Shown one piece after another: positions 36,111-50,300 of a DNA stretch of 64,000 nucleotides. Below the pieces are notes generated by a model. The model searched no databases. It saw only the letters and a list, made by a program, of their open reading frames with translations, and had not been told where the DNA came from. Source of the DNA: Macrocystis pyrifera (taxonomy: Eukaryota > Sar > Phaeophyceae > Laminariales > Laminariaceae); contig JASSKH010000032.1 in the NCBI GenBank assembly GCA_031763025.1, positions 2,497,001 to 2,561,000 on the forward strand. The letters run 5' to 3'. Made by a program: the position numbers and the translations under genes. How positions within the stretch are numbered: the stretch's first letter is position 1; each line of letters opens with the position of its first letter.

Positions 36111-36947
36111 CAAGCTATAGCGGGGGCGATGGCGGCGTTGAAGAAGCAATTGGTGTCCTCATTGGGCGGCAGAGAAGGTAAAGGGCGGATGGAGACGGTG
36201 TCTGTTTGTCCGTCGTTTGTGTGGGATGTATAACTAGCCGGAGGACTTGTCGTGGCCGGTCGGAATGTAGAGGGATCATCCAAGAACAAGGCTAGTGTAG
36301 CCTTGTCGAGGTGTTCGAGGTAGTCGATCATAGCCACTACATCATTGTCCTGTGGATGGGTCAGATCGTTGAGAGTAACCGGCGACAGCAACAACGTGCT
36401 GGCATCGGTCGCTCGGGGCAGAGCGGCGCAGACAACCGCGCTGTCGATATAGCCGTCTACTGGCTTACGAATGTCGAGCATAAGTTTACGGATGGTTTCG
36501 CCTTGTGCTCGATAGACTGAGGAAAGAATACCAAGAGACACAGAGGCATCTGGATTCTGTTAAGGGTGAGTTTCCGCCTCCCTTTACCAACGATGGAAAA
36601 CTTCCTGTTAACCGGACAGCAGCCGATGACACCTCGAAGGAGCCCGTCCAGCTTCAGCCCAGCTCTGTCGGCGGCGTCGGTGTAGATGAGCACTCGCGTA
36701 GGTGGATGCTGTAGTTCGACAACATGATATCCGATGACCTTATTACGAACGTATGGTTCTCGCGGGTCGAACTCGATGTCCACGACTATCGCGTCGGCGT
36801 TGTTCGTCACGCCGAGAAGGACGTATTGGGGCTGTTTGCTGAGTACGATAGGGGTACCAATCGCCAGGCACGAGATCCGCGATAAATTAGTCGTCTTGGA
36901 GTCGTCTAGTTGACGAACGCCGTCGCGCAAGTCACATTGCCATAGGT
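36111..36947 (-). CDS. C-terminal half of a Pif1-type helicase
   Basis: After an acceptor (CCCTTAG at 36948-36954), the frame reads ISCLAIGTPIVLSKQP and then LGVTNNADAIVVDIEFDPRE. This is the helicase core segment in which Pif1/Dda proteins set a value for known versus new duplex ends. It continues through HPPTRVLIY, a PV..FSI strand and RIQMPL. A second frame from about 36530 reads SVYRAQGETIRKLMLDIRKP, the family's helicase motif V, and then VVCAALPRATDASTLLL, matching motif VI (VAxSRA). It ends PPNEDTNCFFNAAIAPAIA at a consensus donor (GTAAGG, 36105-36110). The two parts lie in different frames with no room for an ordinary intron, so the copy may be broken or the base sequence uncertain. 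The Walker A half should lie upstream (above 37 kb) but was not found. Such helicases occur in host genomes and in Helitron-like DNA transposons; which applies here is open. Confidence 0.7.
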
Positions 36948-36954
36948 CTAAGGG

Positions 36955-37365
36955 AACATTTTTATGAGCGATGGACGACGAAACTCTTCCTTCATGCCGC
37001 GCAATGTCGGATATCGTCTCGACACGAAAGACAGCACTGCACGTATAAAACTTACACACTTACATACTGTAATACAGGTACTTGTGCACGTAGAACACTC
37101 GGAGAAATACTCTTCCTCTGTCCTGCCCGGATGTTTTATGGGCGATGGACTACGAAACTCTTCCTTCATGCCGCACATCGTCGGATATTGTCTCGACACA
37201 AAAGACAGCATTGCACGTATAAAACTTACACATATACATACTGTAATACGGGTCCTTGTGCACGTAGAACACTCGGAGAGTTCGCGATGTTTACACACAT
37301 ACATACTGTAATACAGGTCCTCGTGCACGTAGAACATTCGGAGAGTTCACGATGTTTGCGGGCTA
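36955..37365. repeat. Tandem duplication of about 172 bp, partial third unit
   Basis: GAAACTCTTCCTTCATGCCG occurs at 36978 and 37149. Both units continue with TCGACACxAAAGACAGCA, CACGTATAAAACTTACAC and CTTGTGCACGTAGAACACTC. A third, partial unit repeats only the last part at about 37290-37345. The array sits immediately upstream of the helicase exon acceptor and is probably intronic. Confidence 0.85.
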
Positions 37366-40300
37366 TTCGTATGAACATGTACGATGCAAAAAAGCACGGT
37401 CCCTGTCTCCTCTCATGCAATAAATTTCCGCCTGATTGGAACACGTTGCGCACGCGCGCGAAAGGAAATATAATGTAAAGCAGCGCTTGACTCGTACCTG
37501 GTACAAACACGAGTACAAGAAGGCGCTTCTATTAACGAATATTAACGGACGCGGTTTTGTTCCAAAATATAAGCTGTACCGGGACATTGTTTTTTCCTGA
37601 AAACGGTATACCTTGACATAAAACGTCATAAAACATGAGTTTGGTGTGCCCTGATCACCTCCTTTTACTTTTTTGTAACGTAAACTGGCGAAATATAGTG
37701 TACCGTTTTTAGGCATTTTTGCAAGTGAGACGAACTAACATGGATGTTTCGCCATAAAACGGTACACATTAGTTGACCGAAAATTTTGTCTAACTTGGGT
37801 TTGGTGTACCCTGATTGCCTGGTTTGAGTTTTTTGTACCGTAAACTGGAAAAAAGGCGCTGGTGTACCGTTTTTTTTTTGTCATTTTCCGTCAGGAAAGG
37901 AAATTGATTTTGCTTTTGGATAACCTCGTACGGGCCTAGGTAAACCTAGGGAATAAAAAATCGGATCAACGGGTGCTCGTGTTTAATATCTGTAGCCAAA
38001 AGATACCAAGCCGTGGAGGTTTCAGTGTAATCGCATGTGTGAGTGGAGCAGTGGCCGGGGATCCTGTGTGATGTCCCCTAGCCACCTGGCTCGTGGTCCG
38101 ATGAGGATCACTCCGTGATAATACAAGCTCTAAGAACAAGACTTACTGAGTGCGAGGCCAGCGAGACTGGTGGAGTCCCTCGCTGGAAGCCCTCTTGCTG
38201 ATATCATCTGGCAGAGGCCATAATATCTAGGCCAGCGAGACTGGTGGAGTCCCTCGCTGGAAGCCCTCTTGCTGATATCATCTGGCAGAGGCCATATATC
38301 GCAGAACCGAGTGAGGGTATTCCGAGCTCATTTACTGGGGTCGTCGATTTGTCTAAGCCGCTTGCCGGCGTACACAGTAGTGCGAGAAACACCTGGCGTT
38401 GGTTTATTTCAACATCAGTTACTGACCACAACTGGTCCATCACTGCCACGCGGATGGAATTTACTCGGTACGTAACAGGCAAGGCCCGACGGTGGGCAGC
38501 CAGCAAACCAAACACATGTACTTTGATATTCGTGCATTTATTTCGTGCAGATCTACGAGTAAAGCAGTTGCCACTTTGAGGGTGCTTTCTTGAACGGTGT
38601 ATACCTGGTACCTTTCAAGAGCGTCACCAAACCGCGAGCGGCTATACGCCGGCCACTACATTGGCTGAAGGAAGTACAGATTGGACGCAATGAAAAGACG
38701 TATACCGGGCACCTTCAAAGGGCACCTCCCGATACAGCTGTCGCTCAAGGAAAATAAGGAAACCAAAATATGCGGGCAGAGCTGCGTTGTTTTCCGTGCA
38801 ATAATATCGGTGAGACGTTCAAATGCCAAGAGCTCCGTGGTTCAGGAAAGAAAACGGGCTCCAAATGCTTGAACAGTAAAAAGCCCAAGGCAAGGTATCG
38901 TTGTACTCTATCCACAGCATACATTCCATGAACATTTATTGAGAACCGACCAACAGGCGAATCCTTCGACCCATCAGCACCTGCTCGTGGTAGAGCGCCG
39001 ACAACTGCATGCAGAATGCGGTACTATACACTGCCAATGCCTACTTCCGTTTAAATCTACCACGCACTCTCGACGAACTACTGTACCGTAGGTACAGTAC
39101 CCACCCACGCTTCGAGGGCTTGTACCCGTACGGGAAAGGAAACTGGTACTGCTCTAACTTGCCTGCGCCACTGGAGTACTGTACAGTACCCATTGTATAC
39201 AAAACAACTGTTAATTATACTCTACCAGGTACGTATGTATTTACTTGTTGGTCGAGGACCCGTACGTACGTAGAAACAACCTAGTAGGGTGTGCGTGCAA
39301 CGACCGTAGCTCTTGGAAAACATGAAATAACGAACGAAGTAAGACTACCTGATACATTAGTGCCACTGACGTCACGTGTTGTGGGTGACGACATCATCAG
39401 AACTGAGGACAGTACATAGTATGCACATATTCACAGATGTTAACGGTACTACGGCACAGGAGTACGTATACCGCATTAGTATATCCCTACATTTCTACCT
39501 GTGTAAGACTACTGTTGTGCTGTACTCTGCATCTTACAGCTGCGTAGTTTCGTGCCGTGCCAATCGATCTTGACTAAAGTAAAGTTCAAGCGCAACATGC
39601 AAGTACGAATTATAACCAACACCGGAAACGAACGTCGACGCAACACTATACCTACTACAAGACATGTACAGGAACCGTGGGTTTCCACACGGGAATTCGA
39701 CATTTTACGACCTCGGCCCGCGGAACTTGGCTGTGTCTCCATTGGCAACTGTCTTGGTCTGCCCATCAGAAGCGTCGTGGCGCTACCATCACCCGCAAAC
39801 CCATGAGTTCATTCACGAGCGTTGAAAATCGCATATATAGGAAAACCGAGAAACTTCAGCTAGGCGCAGGTCAGCGCACCAGGCCCGACTCTGGATCTGT
39901 AGCAACCATGCCGAACAGTAGTTTTGCATACCAGCCACAACCAAGGGAGGATCGCGCGTAACAGGTAACTAGGTTGCAACACAGACAGATATCACCACTT
40001 CCACAAAGTGGTCGAGGCCCTTTTGTCGACGGCTACCTATCGACGAAGGAATACATTCAACCTCAACAGTTCTCGCTACACTCTGCCGTGTTCCCTGGGT
40101 CTATGTATCGACGGGCGGTAGATCACACGGCAGTTCCTTTGGATGCCGGCCTTGTTTACACTTATCATGAATGGCGACAGACAACCATACCGCCCTACTT
40201 ACTGCACAGCGAACCTACTGCTACAATATGTCACAACATGTTCTACTCTCGGCTATGTGTGCCATGACATCATGTACAAGGTGTGTAGGTCCAACATGAG

Positions 40301-41275
40301 TTTGTAGGCTTCTCACATAAGCGGATGATAACTACTCAAGCCGTCACACCTATTGGCGACCTACTAGTGAATGCAGTGATGGGGCCATCTCCTCGGCACT
40401 CGAAGCCCCCCGAAAGCGATGACCGGGCCGTAATCGGGGCTACTGTATAAAAACAACAAGCATGGTCGGGTTCACCCAAGCTACACTAGGATGCGGAGTA
40501 TATGATGCAACACTTTGGAGCCTAGCGGTCTCCTGCGAGTAAGGGGTGCGGTCCTGGATCTTTCCTCTTGGAGGCGGTTTGTCGACGAATGACCTTACTT
40601 TCCGTCTCCGTTAGAGTTTCCAATTGCCGACGTGTAGTCTGCCGGGCAACGGCGCGAGGGAATAAGGTTTGGGTTCAAGCATCAGTTACAAGCATAAATT
40701 CGAGAACGGAACAACGGCGCTTGCAACCCACACACTCGAACACACACGCGAGAGGTAGCCTCAAACCAATTTTGCCAGGTATTTAAATGATTGTGTGCTG
40801 TGCGATAGGGTGTCGGTGTTGGCACAAGAGAAGCGACGGAGTGTTTTCCTGTTCGACGCGTATCGATTGTCTATTTACGGGAACATATAACGTACACCAC
40901 GTGTATATCGCCATGCTTGACACCCGCTAAAGCAGTGTGTCTTATGAGCGTTGCCGTCATTGCGAGTGGCACGGGTGGCTCGAAACGGGCTCGTACGTAT
41001 TGGTTGTGCAAAGCGTACTTGAATCACTACATAGCACTGCTTGATGGCAGCCACCGAGGTCGCCGGGGGTGTTGGCTAATTTTTCCTTTCCTGTCTTCCC
41101 CCATGAGGGGGTTTGAGCGTCACGCAACGTGGGATTACCAGTAACTGTGTTTAAGTGTCGCTTGCAACTAACCCCCTGAAGCAGTTTTTCTCTCGTGGCG
41201 GCTTACACAGATTCTTACGCAATGTACGCAAAGACTGATTTTGGTGGCAATGAACTCAGCACGTTCTAAACTATG
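37366..41275. other. No firm gene; scattered exon-like frames
   Basis: Possible but unproven coding pieces are minus 38204-38515 (contains WSVTDVEINQRQ before CAG/GTGTTT) and plus 39009-39284 and 39974-40267 (both open, with even composition). None shows a family signature. The missing N-terminal helicase exons would be expected here. CTGGTACC-type words occur at 37495, 38602 and 39223. Confidence 0.35.
38155..38300. repeat. Tandem duplication of a 75 bp unit
   Basis: AGGCCAGCGAGACTGGTGGA and the following 50 bases (CCTCGCTGGAAGCCCTCTTG, CTGATATCATCTGGCAGAGG) occur twice in direct succession, almost identical, so the duplication is recent. Confidence 0.9.
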
Positions 41276-41343
41276 TTAAGTTAGGCGGTTCGGAAGTCGA
41301 TGATGAGCATATATGACGACGTTACAAAAGCACGACGGCATAC
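41276..41343 (-). CDS. Amine oxidase exon 17 (tentative last exon)
   Basis: A CTATCAG acceptor at 41344-41350 joins exon 16 in phase, giving a short C-terminus MPSCFCNVVIYAHHRLPNRL and a stop at 41276-41278. It has no conserved motif, so the true last exon could be elsewhere. Confidence 0.4.
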
Positions 41344-44300
41344 CTGATAGTGCTAGAGTCGAAACGTGACGTAATCTCTTGAGAATATACGGCAAACAAA
41401 CGTGGGCGCCATTCGCTGCAAACAAACTAGCAGATTCATATGCGTGCGCTGTACGTGCGTCCATGGGGACGTAACCTCTCCAGTAGTCAACGTTGTTATT
41501 CCGATAACATGGGTCAACGTCCCAAACACTAGACCGCTAGCACCAAGCAGAAGGTACTCACAACTGTCTGAATCGAAGCCCTCGTAGAGCTCGTCGGTAA
41601 ACCAAGGGGCCTTGCCCAGGCCATAGTAGTGGTGAAGCATGCGTTCGGAGCTGAGCGCGTCCGGGCACAAACAGGGCAGTAAGAGCGGGTGTGGTGCAGC
41701 TAAACATTGTTAATGCCCTAGAGGTTGCTGACAGGGCTCACACTAATGATTCTCAATGTTGTACCAGGCGTTTGGGTTAGTGGTCTTGAACCCCCACGTT
41801 CAGGAATACGAAGCCGTTGGCTTTGTCGTGCAAGCGTGGGCCATTCAAATACAAACGACACACAACCATGGTGGCATCGAACCGTCGGGGCGATTCATGC
41901 AATCCTGGCCGGGCGCGAAAACATCCTTACCTGGTTCGATGCTAAAGCCCTCCATCGAGTCTGCTAGTCGCACAAGCTCAGTGAGACAACTGGTTCCCGC
42001 GCTGACCCGAATACGGGTACTAAGCAGGGTATCGAACAGGCACCACGAAGAAGGTCCGGACACTGCATGTATTGGATATCCTATGATTTGCGCTGTCTCC
42101 TTATCTATTGTCTATTGTCTGAGTCGAGCGAGACATTCTTTTCCCGCCGGCCAGATAAAACTCCTTCGAAGGCTCCGACAACCTCCTGCGTTCTCACCCA
42201 TACGTGTACCACCCCTCTCTCCCTACTATGATACGAACCGCGATCGTATGAAAGTACTACCGCGTACAACTGTCTCGGGTAATCAAGCCCCAGAATAGAG
42301 AAGCAGTTCTAAATAAGCACCGTCAGACTCCTCTGACCTATCTCAAATATGTACCTTAGAGACAACAACGAAACAACGTATTGCTGGACTATATGGAACT
42401 CCGGCTACCAGTAGCTCTCTTCGTCCCCCGTTAACAACAGATTCAGGGAGGGGGTGTGGGATCGAACACGTAAGTAAGTCTGGCTTGGTTGACCGACCGA
42501 ATGACTACCTATACTCTACGAACGTTATCAGCGAGAGCCCTCGACTTATTCGTGTTCGGCGAGCGCCCACTGGCCTGCACGTCTTCACCGAGACGACTAT
42601 CTGGCTCGGTTTTCGTCTCGAGTCTGACGCAGATCCGGACACAGAGACGCCTCATAAACGCTAGGAGAAAAGCTCGTTTTGCTCGATTCTTTGTTGACGG
42701 AGGTTGTAACTTCGTCTGCTGACAAATATATCCTATACAGCCTTTGTCAACGGGTTCCCTCAAGTCCAACTAGGTCGTAGGCTGTAGCTGCCGTTGCGCA
42801 AGCGGTGACGCGTGCCAGAGGAATATTGCCGCTTGTCCAAATTTAGAGTCGTATCTCTAACTCGTTCTATAGTCACCGAAACAGGGGTTTGTACGCCCAA
42901 CCGATTCAGAGCGCATGCATATCACATGGTCAGAAAGAACACCCCTGCTGCAACAGGCATCCACACTAAGGCTGGAGGATACACGGCGCCAAACCACAAG
43001 CCATATACAGAACCTACTCGTCAGTCTTAAACACCCCGCTGCTCTCTGCGTTCTCTGTGGCGACAATTCCGGACACCAAAGTACTGTGCTATCGCGCACA
43101 ATCATGCATCCTCCAGCTTTCATCGACTTGTTCTTAGTGTTTAAGGCGCGGACGCACCTGTACAAAGATGCCTGGAGCCAGCCACCAGGATTGCCGTAGG
43201 CTTCATTGACTAGGTGAATGTTGTAGCCGGGGAAGGGCTCGACCGCAGCCTGAAGAGGAGACACGAATCAGTCACTCGACGATGTGCGTGGTTTTTGACG
43301 TAAGGCATGGACTTCTTTACAACGTATTGTGTAGGTGGATTAAACATCACCAACCGCGTCCATCGCCGTGCTGGGCTGCAGAGATCGCTATTCGACAATG
43401 ATTGTCTACAGCTAGTTCAAGATGATTTCAAAAACAATATCCCCTCAAGAATGCCGCACGCAACAGTTACTCAACCTCAGCTCAATACGTACTCAAGTCA
43501 CGCCTAAGACAAGCGCAAGGCCACGCAAGCGTCCGATGTAGACAACTGAGTTTGGGGAGCACGCAATGCCCCAAACCGTTGGAAATATACGGTTGCACAA
43601 CCTTTGGTTTTGCAGGGCTACGCGTTTGGTATGTGTATGGTGCCTGGTGTACGACTGCATTGAATATATTTTCTATTTATGAACCAGGTTTGAATTGCTA
43701 TGTCAGGCAGAGTGATATGCACACTACAGTCGGTATAAAAGGAGGCGCTCACTATATATACGTTCGTCTATAACACGTGACGAATGTAACACGCATGCTT
43801 CTCGACCACCTGTACCCCAGGCTCTTACTCATGCAGACTACAGTTGCGCCTCGGGTACAAGGGGATACACGCCCCATCAGCCCCCCCTCAGCTCTCCCCC
43901 TCCTTGAATCAAAATATCCCCTGTCGCCAAGGGCTTTCTATGTCAAAAGTCAAACTCAACCTTCACCTCGTCGATAGTTCCGGGAGCGAGAGTGTTGGCG
44001 GCGCGAAGGTGTACTCCAGCTGAGGGGGCGGGAATGAAATGCGTACGAAAAAATTGGTCGGAAGGTTTATGGCATGAGATAGTGCAGCGCAACGCAGTAA
44101 AGTAACGCAACGAGGGTCCGATTTATATAAATATGGGCAATGGAGGCCATCGTGACTACTGTGTCGGAACCCGAAGCCGTTTGATGTCGGTAGTAGTGCG
44201 AGCATGGGAATCCGCCGATCACGGTATTGCCGACGCTTATATTCAGCCCCCACTTACAATATATAGCGGTATTGGACCTGAAGGAATGCGGCACGGGCAA

Positions 44301-47300
44301 AGAGGTCCACCCCGCACCAGTGCTTTACGCTCATGTATCACTGATATGTGAACAAGTTATCGGTGAAACCGCTTATCCCCCCTTAATGGGTGATGAAATC
44401 CCCATATGCCTGTAAAAGGTGACGAAGAGTATCTGGTAAAACAACACGAGATGTATGTACTATATTTGTGTGTGGTAAGGCGCTACCGCTGTCTCCTACA
44501 GGTACCATTACCGTGCAGGCAGAAGATACAAAATGGGTGGTGCTTAGAAGGTGGTCGATGCCATTTGCGACAAGCTGCTGGCTCACATAGGTGAAATCCT
44601 TAAAGCCGAGGTTGCGGCGTGCGGTCCTTTTCTTCTAGCTTTATATAGAAGGGAATATTGTAGTTGTATAGTATCTCACCGATCGAGCCCATGAAGACGC
44701 CCAGGAGGCACAGATCCGGGGCTGGGATGTCCGCGGTATCAAGTCCGACCTCGGCTAGCAAGTGCTTGTGCGATTCCATGTTCTGTGCGTGTAGAGCATC
44801 CAGAAAGTCGTCCTGCACGTACCAAGCGGGGTTGCGCGCAAGCCCGTACGGAAGGGTTCGCCCCGTAGATGGAGTGTGTGTGTGCCACATGACCCTAGAG
44901 TGGAATATGAAAAGCTTGGTCCGTCTATCTACCCTGTATACAGGGCAGCCACCAAGCGTGCAGTCTTCGGTCAAGCGTTGGCTGCTTTGCACATTCGATG
45001 AAAACGACTGCTACTTACTGACTGTGACTGTGAGTCCGTGGCCTTCGGCTAGGGTTGGATTACTTTCTCTCGGAGCAATGTGGTTGCCAAGGTCGTCGCC
45101 TGTCAGACGTCTACTGCAGGCAATGCACACGAGGACCATTGATCGGGTTAGACTCAGTCGCTAAGGACATGCGCGCGTCAGTGTTAGTCAAGCAGGTCGG
45201 GTTGTATTGTGTTAAACGAGGGCATCCAACACGGACACTACATCTTGTCGATTCCCGCTTCGCATCGCACCTAGGATTTCCCGAGGAGCGGTGCTACAGT
45301 AAGGGGATCACTACTAGGTCGTTAGTTTTCAGCCTCTCGGAGCCCCTCTCGCGGGTAAACACGTTTACACGATTTGCTAGGAGTATGAATATATGTTATG
45401 CCTTTCTTTTCGCGAATTGCACCGCCATGGTATTGTTTGTTTTCCTGTGCCAAGACAATATAACCAAATCCTATTTTGGTGGAGATACTGCGCCACAAGT
45501 CCGAGTGAAGTAGGCACGGAAGCAAAACCGGGAGTGTCTCCCTACCGTACCACCGGTCCGAGGTGCATCTCAGCCATCGCTCATTCCGGAGGTCGGTCAG
45601 GAACAAGTCCGTGCACCCACATGAGAGCTCCGACAATGCTCAAGATGTGTCGTGCGTTTTGAGCGTGACGGTTGATTTTCGTCTCAAACCCATGGAGGTG
45701 GTAAGCAACAACGTGGCTGCACCTGGAGCCGTGGTTGCGTACACCCTAGGCTGCACCAAAACCAAAACAACGCAGGTACTTCTTTCAAACGCATCAAAAT
45801 AGTGATGGATCGAAACAGCTACTTTCAGCGATTCTGAGTTAGTTGAAGGAGCGGAACATGTCCACCTACGGATGAGAGAACGTCTTACCTCAGACCATAT
45901 TTTCGTTAGTGCCACCTGTGTGTCCTCTTGCAACCGATAACGCGGCGCGTCAAGCGTATATATGTACCTACGGCTTTTTTACGAGAGCAGACGGGACTTG
46001 ATCACCACCTTACTATGCGACACGAACATCTCCTGCCCTCCAACTCCCGCCCACTCGTTTGTTGGCACCGTGCCCTCTGTCGCCAACATGATATGTACCC
46101 GTGTTATATCTACGCCAATTTATAAAATAGAGCATACTCTCCCCCCACTGCATTTCCGTCGGTAACGAATCACCGCTGCCTCAATATAGGTGCGTTCATA
46201 ACATCTTGGGTCGTGAAAGGTGTTGAAACATTGGGTTGTATTGCCACGTCTATTCCTCTGGTGGTGTAAAACCTGTCAAGGCTGTGTACGGCTGATATTG
46301 GGCGATGAAAGGCTGCGGGGTTAGGCACCAAAGGATTACAATATATAAAATCGTGGGGAATAAAATGGACCTGTTCCGTCGGCCCTTGGCTGCGCCGGAT
46401 GACAGTAAGACCGTCGGCGCTGTCGTGGAAAGATTTCTTGGGAAAAAATTGCTCCATCCACGGCTCTCCCTTGTCGCCCTGAGGCACAGTGAATCCAAAC
46501 GGGCAGGGAGGACAGCACACACGAGGTAAATTCCAGGTCCGACACTGGCACCGTTGCCTCTTCAGACTGCGACTTGGTTTCTTGTTCCCCCCCACAGACA
46601 CAAACAAACCGTGTGGCCTCAACGTCGCTAGGTATAAGTACCCTTTCAACAACCGCATCGACTGTGAGCGGGCCCACCTGCGCGTATGTACCGAGGAAGA
46701 CACCGCTGCAGTTGGTGAAGGTGTCATCGGTACAATCAGCGTATCCATCGTGGTATCTGCACGGTCGAAATGCAAGGATGATAGGTGCGCGACCTCGTCC
46801 GGTTGTATTAAAAGAAGGTTGTACCAAGCCTCGATCTGGAGGGTGGGAGGTGCCGAAGCAGTCCTGGCACGTGATGCGTTTATTAAGGCAAATATGTTCC
46901 GTATGGGAAAGGGGAGAGCCGTTTATACCATTGTAGAGGAAGCTCAACGACCGCACGCCACGCAAGGTAGCGGCCAAGGACTGCTGATGATTATGAGGAT
47001 ACGAATGCGCGGCCTGTACTTAAGACTAGTTGGAACGCGGTGCGGTTGTTTATCAGACCCCCCTCGTGGCTTGTGGTAGCAGTCACGTTTCGCCCGTGGG
47101 GTTCAAGCACCACCATGATCCACCGAGCACCACAATAAAAACTCGGTAACCATCAAACTCATGAAGTAACGGACGGCCGTTGGACCCTCTCGCAAACGTT
47201 TCATTGTACAGCCCAGGGACGTTTCAACGGCGACAGAGACGCGTTGCCACCTTGTACCTGAAATTGGCGTCGCGTCCGTATGGCAATCAACACGAGTTTT

Positions 47301-50300
47301 GTGCATAAGGTTGCCGGCATGCGCGAGCGAGGGGCGATATGGACCATTCGGTATAGCTTCATGCAAAGCATCCAATTTTCGCGCACCTGTGCTGCAAGCA
47401 CGAACAAATGCGCACACAAGGGACCTCCAATAGAAACGGAAACGCTTAGTGTGGCCCCACTCGCTTATTAAACCGTCACCCGTCGCTTTCTTTGCGCGAT
47501 GAGGTTACTGGAGAGTTACGATCAAGGCCGCGGAGGGGAAAACGAACGGTGGAGCAAACCGCCGTTGAAGCGGCCATGTGTAACACATTCCGCTAGCACA
47601 CGTCTCACCTGCTGTGATAGATGTGCTGCGTTGTCTTCATTCTCCCTGAAAGGTAGCCCAACTTGGCCCACCACGCGTCCTCGTAGTACGGATCTGACAA
47701 ACGTACACGTGGACACAACACGATCATTACGGAGCCCCGCACGCGATTGAGGGGCAGAATATTGTCACTGTGGGCTATTGCATGGTCGTAGGAATATAAC
47801 GTCCTCTCGAGGACAACAGGGTGAGGGTACCTCCCTTAGCACTTGGTCATCGCGAAAAACGAGAGATAAACTGTCAGTTGAATTTCGATGTGACATCAAA
47901 TAGACGGCCGGATTCGCACCCAAATGAGTTGTCTACTTTTAAATATACCCCGCCGGTTTGACCGGCGCTTGAGCGGCCAACACAATTACTCTAAGTGCAG
48001 TACAAATTGGACGTGAGCGCTCTCAACTTTCCTCGACCCAGAACAGTAGAGGGTCAGCGGTACTACACAGGTCCGCCTTCTACGAGACAAACAGCGAACT
48101 CCACTCACATGCCTTGATGAGGCTAAACGGCTTGATGGCCAGAAAAACTTGGTGAAGGTCGTCTCTCCCATACTTCTCAATTGCACCGTCACCAAGTACA
48201 TCCAGTATGAACTGCCGCCACGGTAACAAGCAAACCATCGACAAAAAAGTGGACAAATTTACAGGGCACTAACAAAATTTGAACAGTTTATACTATCGTC
48301 AGATGTCACCCAACGAAGTCGAAGAGCGGTGGTGCGCGTTGCGAGCCGCCAACAAGGACGGTGGTTGCAAGCTACGAACATACGCGGAAAATCACCACGC
48401 GGTTAATGCCAAGGGCAAGAGGCAAGGTCATGCCGCGAGATTAGACAGAGCCTAGATATGACAGATCGAGAATCACATTCGCAATCGTTCTCCGCCTTCA
48501 TTATCCTCCGTCCCCCGCCCCCCAATCGATAGAATACACTATCGCGAAAACAAACGGAAGGAGAGGTAGGACTAGCCTCGGTAGGGATGTTCAGCACGGC
48601 GTGCTCCGTGTCGATCGTGAACTCTTCGCCGCTTTCCAGGTCCGTGACGTCAACCACTGCATGTTTGCCTCTCTTTGGGCTTGGGCGTGTACCGTGCACC
48701 TGGTGCCTGTAGTACAGCTTCACCCCCTGTAGGAGCCGGCGTAACCGCGTAGGCAGGGTATGGTTGCCGGCGCGCACCAGGGCGAAAGAACCAACGGCAT
48801 CACGGACGGGCACGGGCGGAAGAAGGGGTATACTGTGTCGGCGGGGGTGGGGAGCACATTGTCGATGTTGGAGACAGGTTCCCTAGCGATTCGTCATTTT
48901 ATGCTATTATACGCGTGTTTCAGTTGTGATTATGCACAGGAAAACGCGACCACCTCCCCCCCCCGACCTTGGTCAGCCATCGTTCTAGGGGAACACCGTA
49001 AATCACAGACAAACAATGATTTTCAAGGAACCAGTGCCCCCACGGAATAGAAAAACGCTTCTTCCGCAATCGGTCAGCGTTTTTAGGGGTTGTCGTTCAC
49101 TTTCAAAGCTACTTCGGTGCGCGCTCACCATGATCTCAAGCCTTTCCAGCAAACGTACAACCATGGTGTCGAAGCCCATATTTTTTCCTTCCGAGTCAAC
49201 GGGCACCTATTAAACGGAGTTGCGCTGAGACGGTGATTGGTATGACCAACGACATTAGTAGGCCGCGAAATATTGTGGGCCTGATCACCAGTGGTGGCCT
49301 TGTGAACGTATCATAGAGGTCGAGAACGTGTGCTTCTTGAACGTAAGGGGCCGAAACACAAGCCGGTTTCAACGATCGACAACGAGCAAACCGGCCGCAG
49401 AGAGGGATTTTACTGATAACCCCCAACGTTGTTGAAGGAGAAAGAACAAGGTGTACCTCTACGGTTCAGTGTCGCATACAAAGCCAGAGGTAGCATCAAG
49501 TTGTGGTGCATCGTCACGGACGTAGCACGATTTTACACAATCGACGGCGTGCACGTTACGTGTCTTCCGCATTAGCGTTACCAAGTCAGCATGTCGAGTA
49601 CGCATTTGTTCTCGTCGTCTTTTGGTCGCGACTAATATGTTTTGGTTCTCGAAGCGCAGGACGTATACGACTTACAAGGTAGTTCATTCCGCTGTTTACA
49701 CCGGCAACACTCCCTTAGTGCCCTGTGGTAGATCGAAATAACGCAAACGTCAATCCAAGCCACGATTGATGTAGTGGTATTTACTACTGCAGGAACGAGG
49801 CACCGTGAGGAAAACCCGCTAACGGGATGACATGAAATGAACGAGACATAGCCTTTGTGATGACAAGTCACCCACACCAGCGCTCCCTCCGCCAGCCTAC
49901 ACAGGTCAGAGAAAATCCAACGTGTATTTTTCTTCTGTAAAAGGTGGTTTCGGGCTCCCTACCGTGGGCGAACCGTCGATCAACGTGTTCCATCGTCCAA
50001 CGACAACACGATAGATGTCGAAAGCTCCGACATCCAGCGCCGTGAACAACGCAGTGTACGAGTCTTACCGAAAAACGTGCCTCCGAGACCGAGGACAGCT
50101 CCTGCGACCAGAACATAAGTCACAAGAGGGGGGCACGCGCGCACCGAGGTAGACAGGTCTGTGAATCGTCTGGGATGTAGACGAGGCGTGTGTGTGGCTG
50201 AGGAACCCCAAGCACATCCGGTCGAAAGTAACAGGTAAGACCGGACACCGCTTCCGGTCCACTTGCCGAGGGCACCGTCGTAGGACGTCTTATGACTACC

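Noticed and set aside
38204-38515. Minus-strand frame as missing helicase N-terminal exon
   Set aside because: No Walker A or other helicase motif; part of it is a recent 75 bp tandem duplication.
41938-42000. Exon-like stretch ELVRLADSMEGFSIEP with GTAAGG donor
   Set aside because: It lies between oxidase exons 15 and 16, which join in phase without it; adding it would break the frame.
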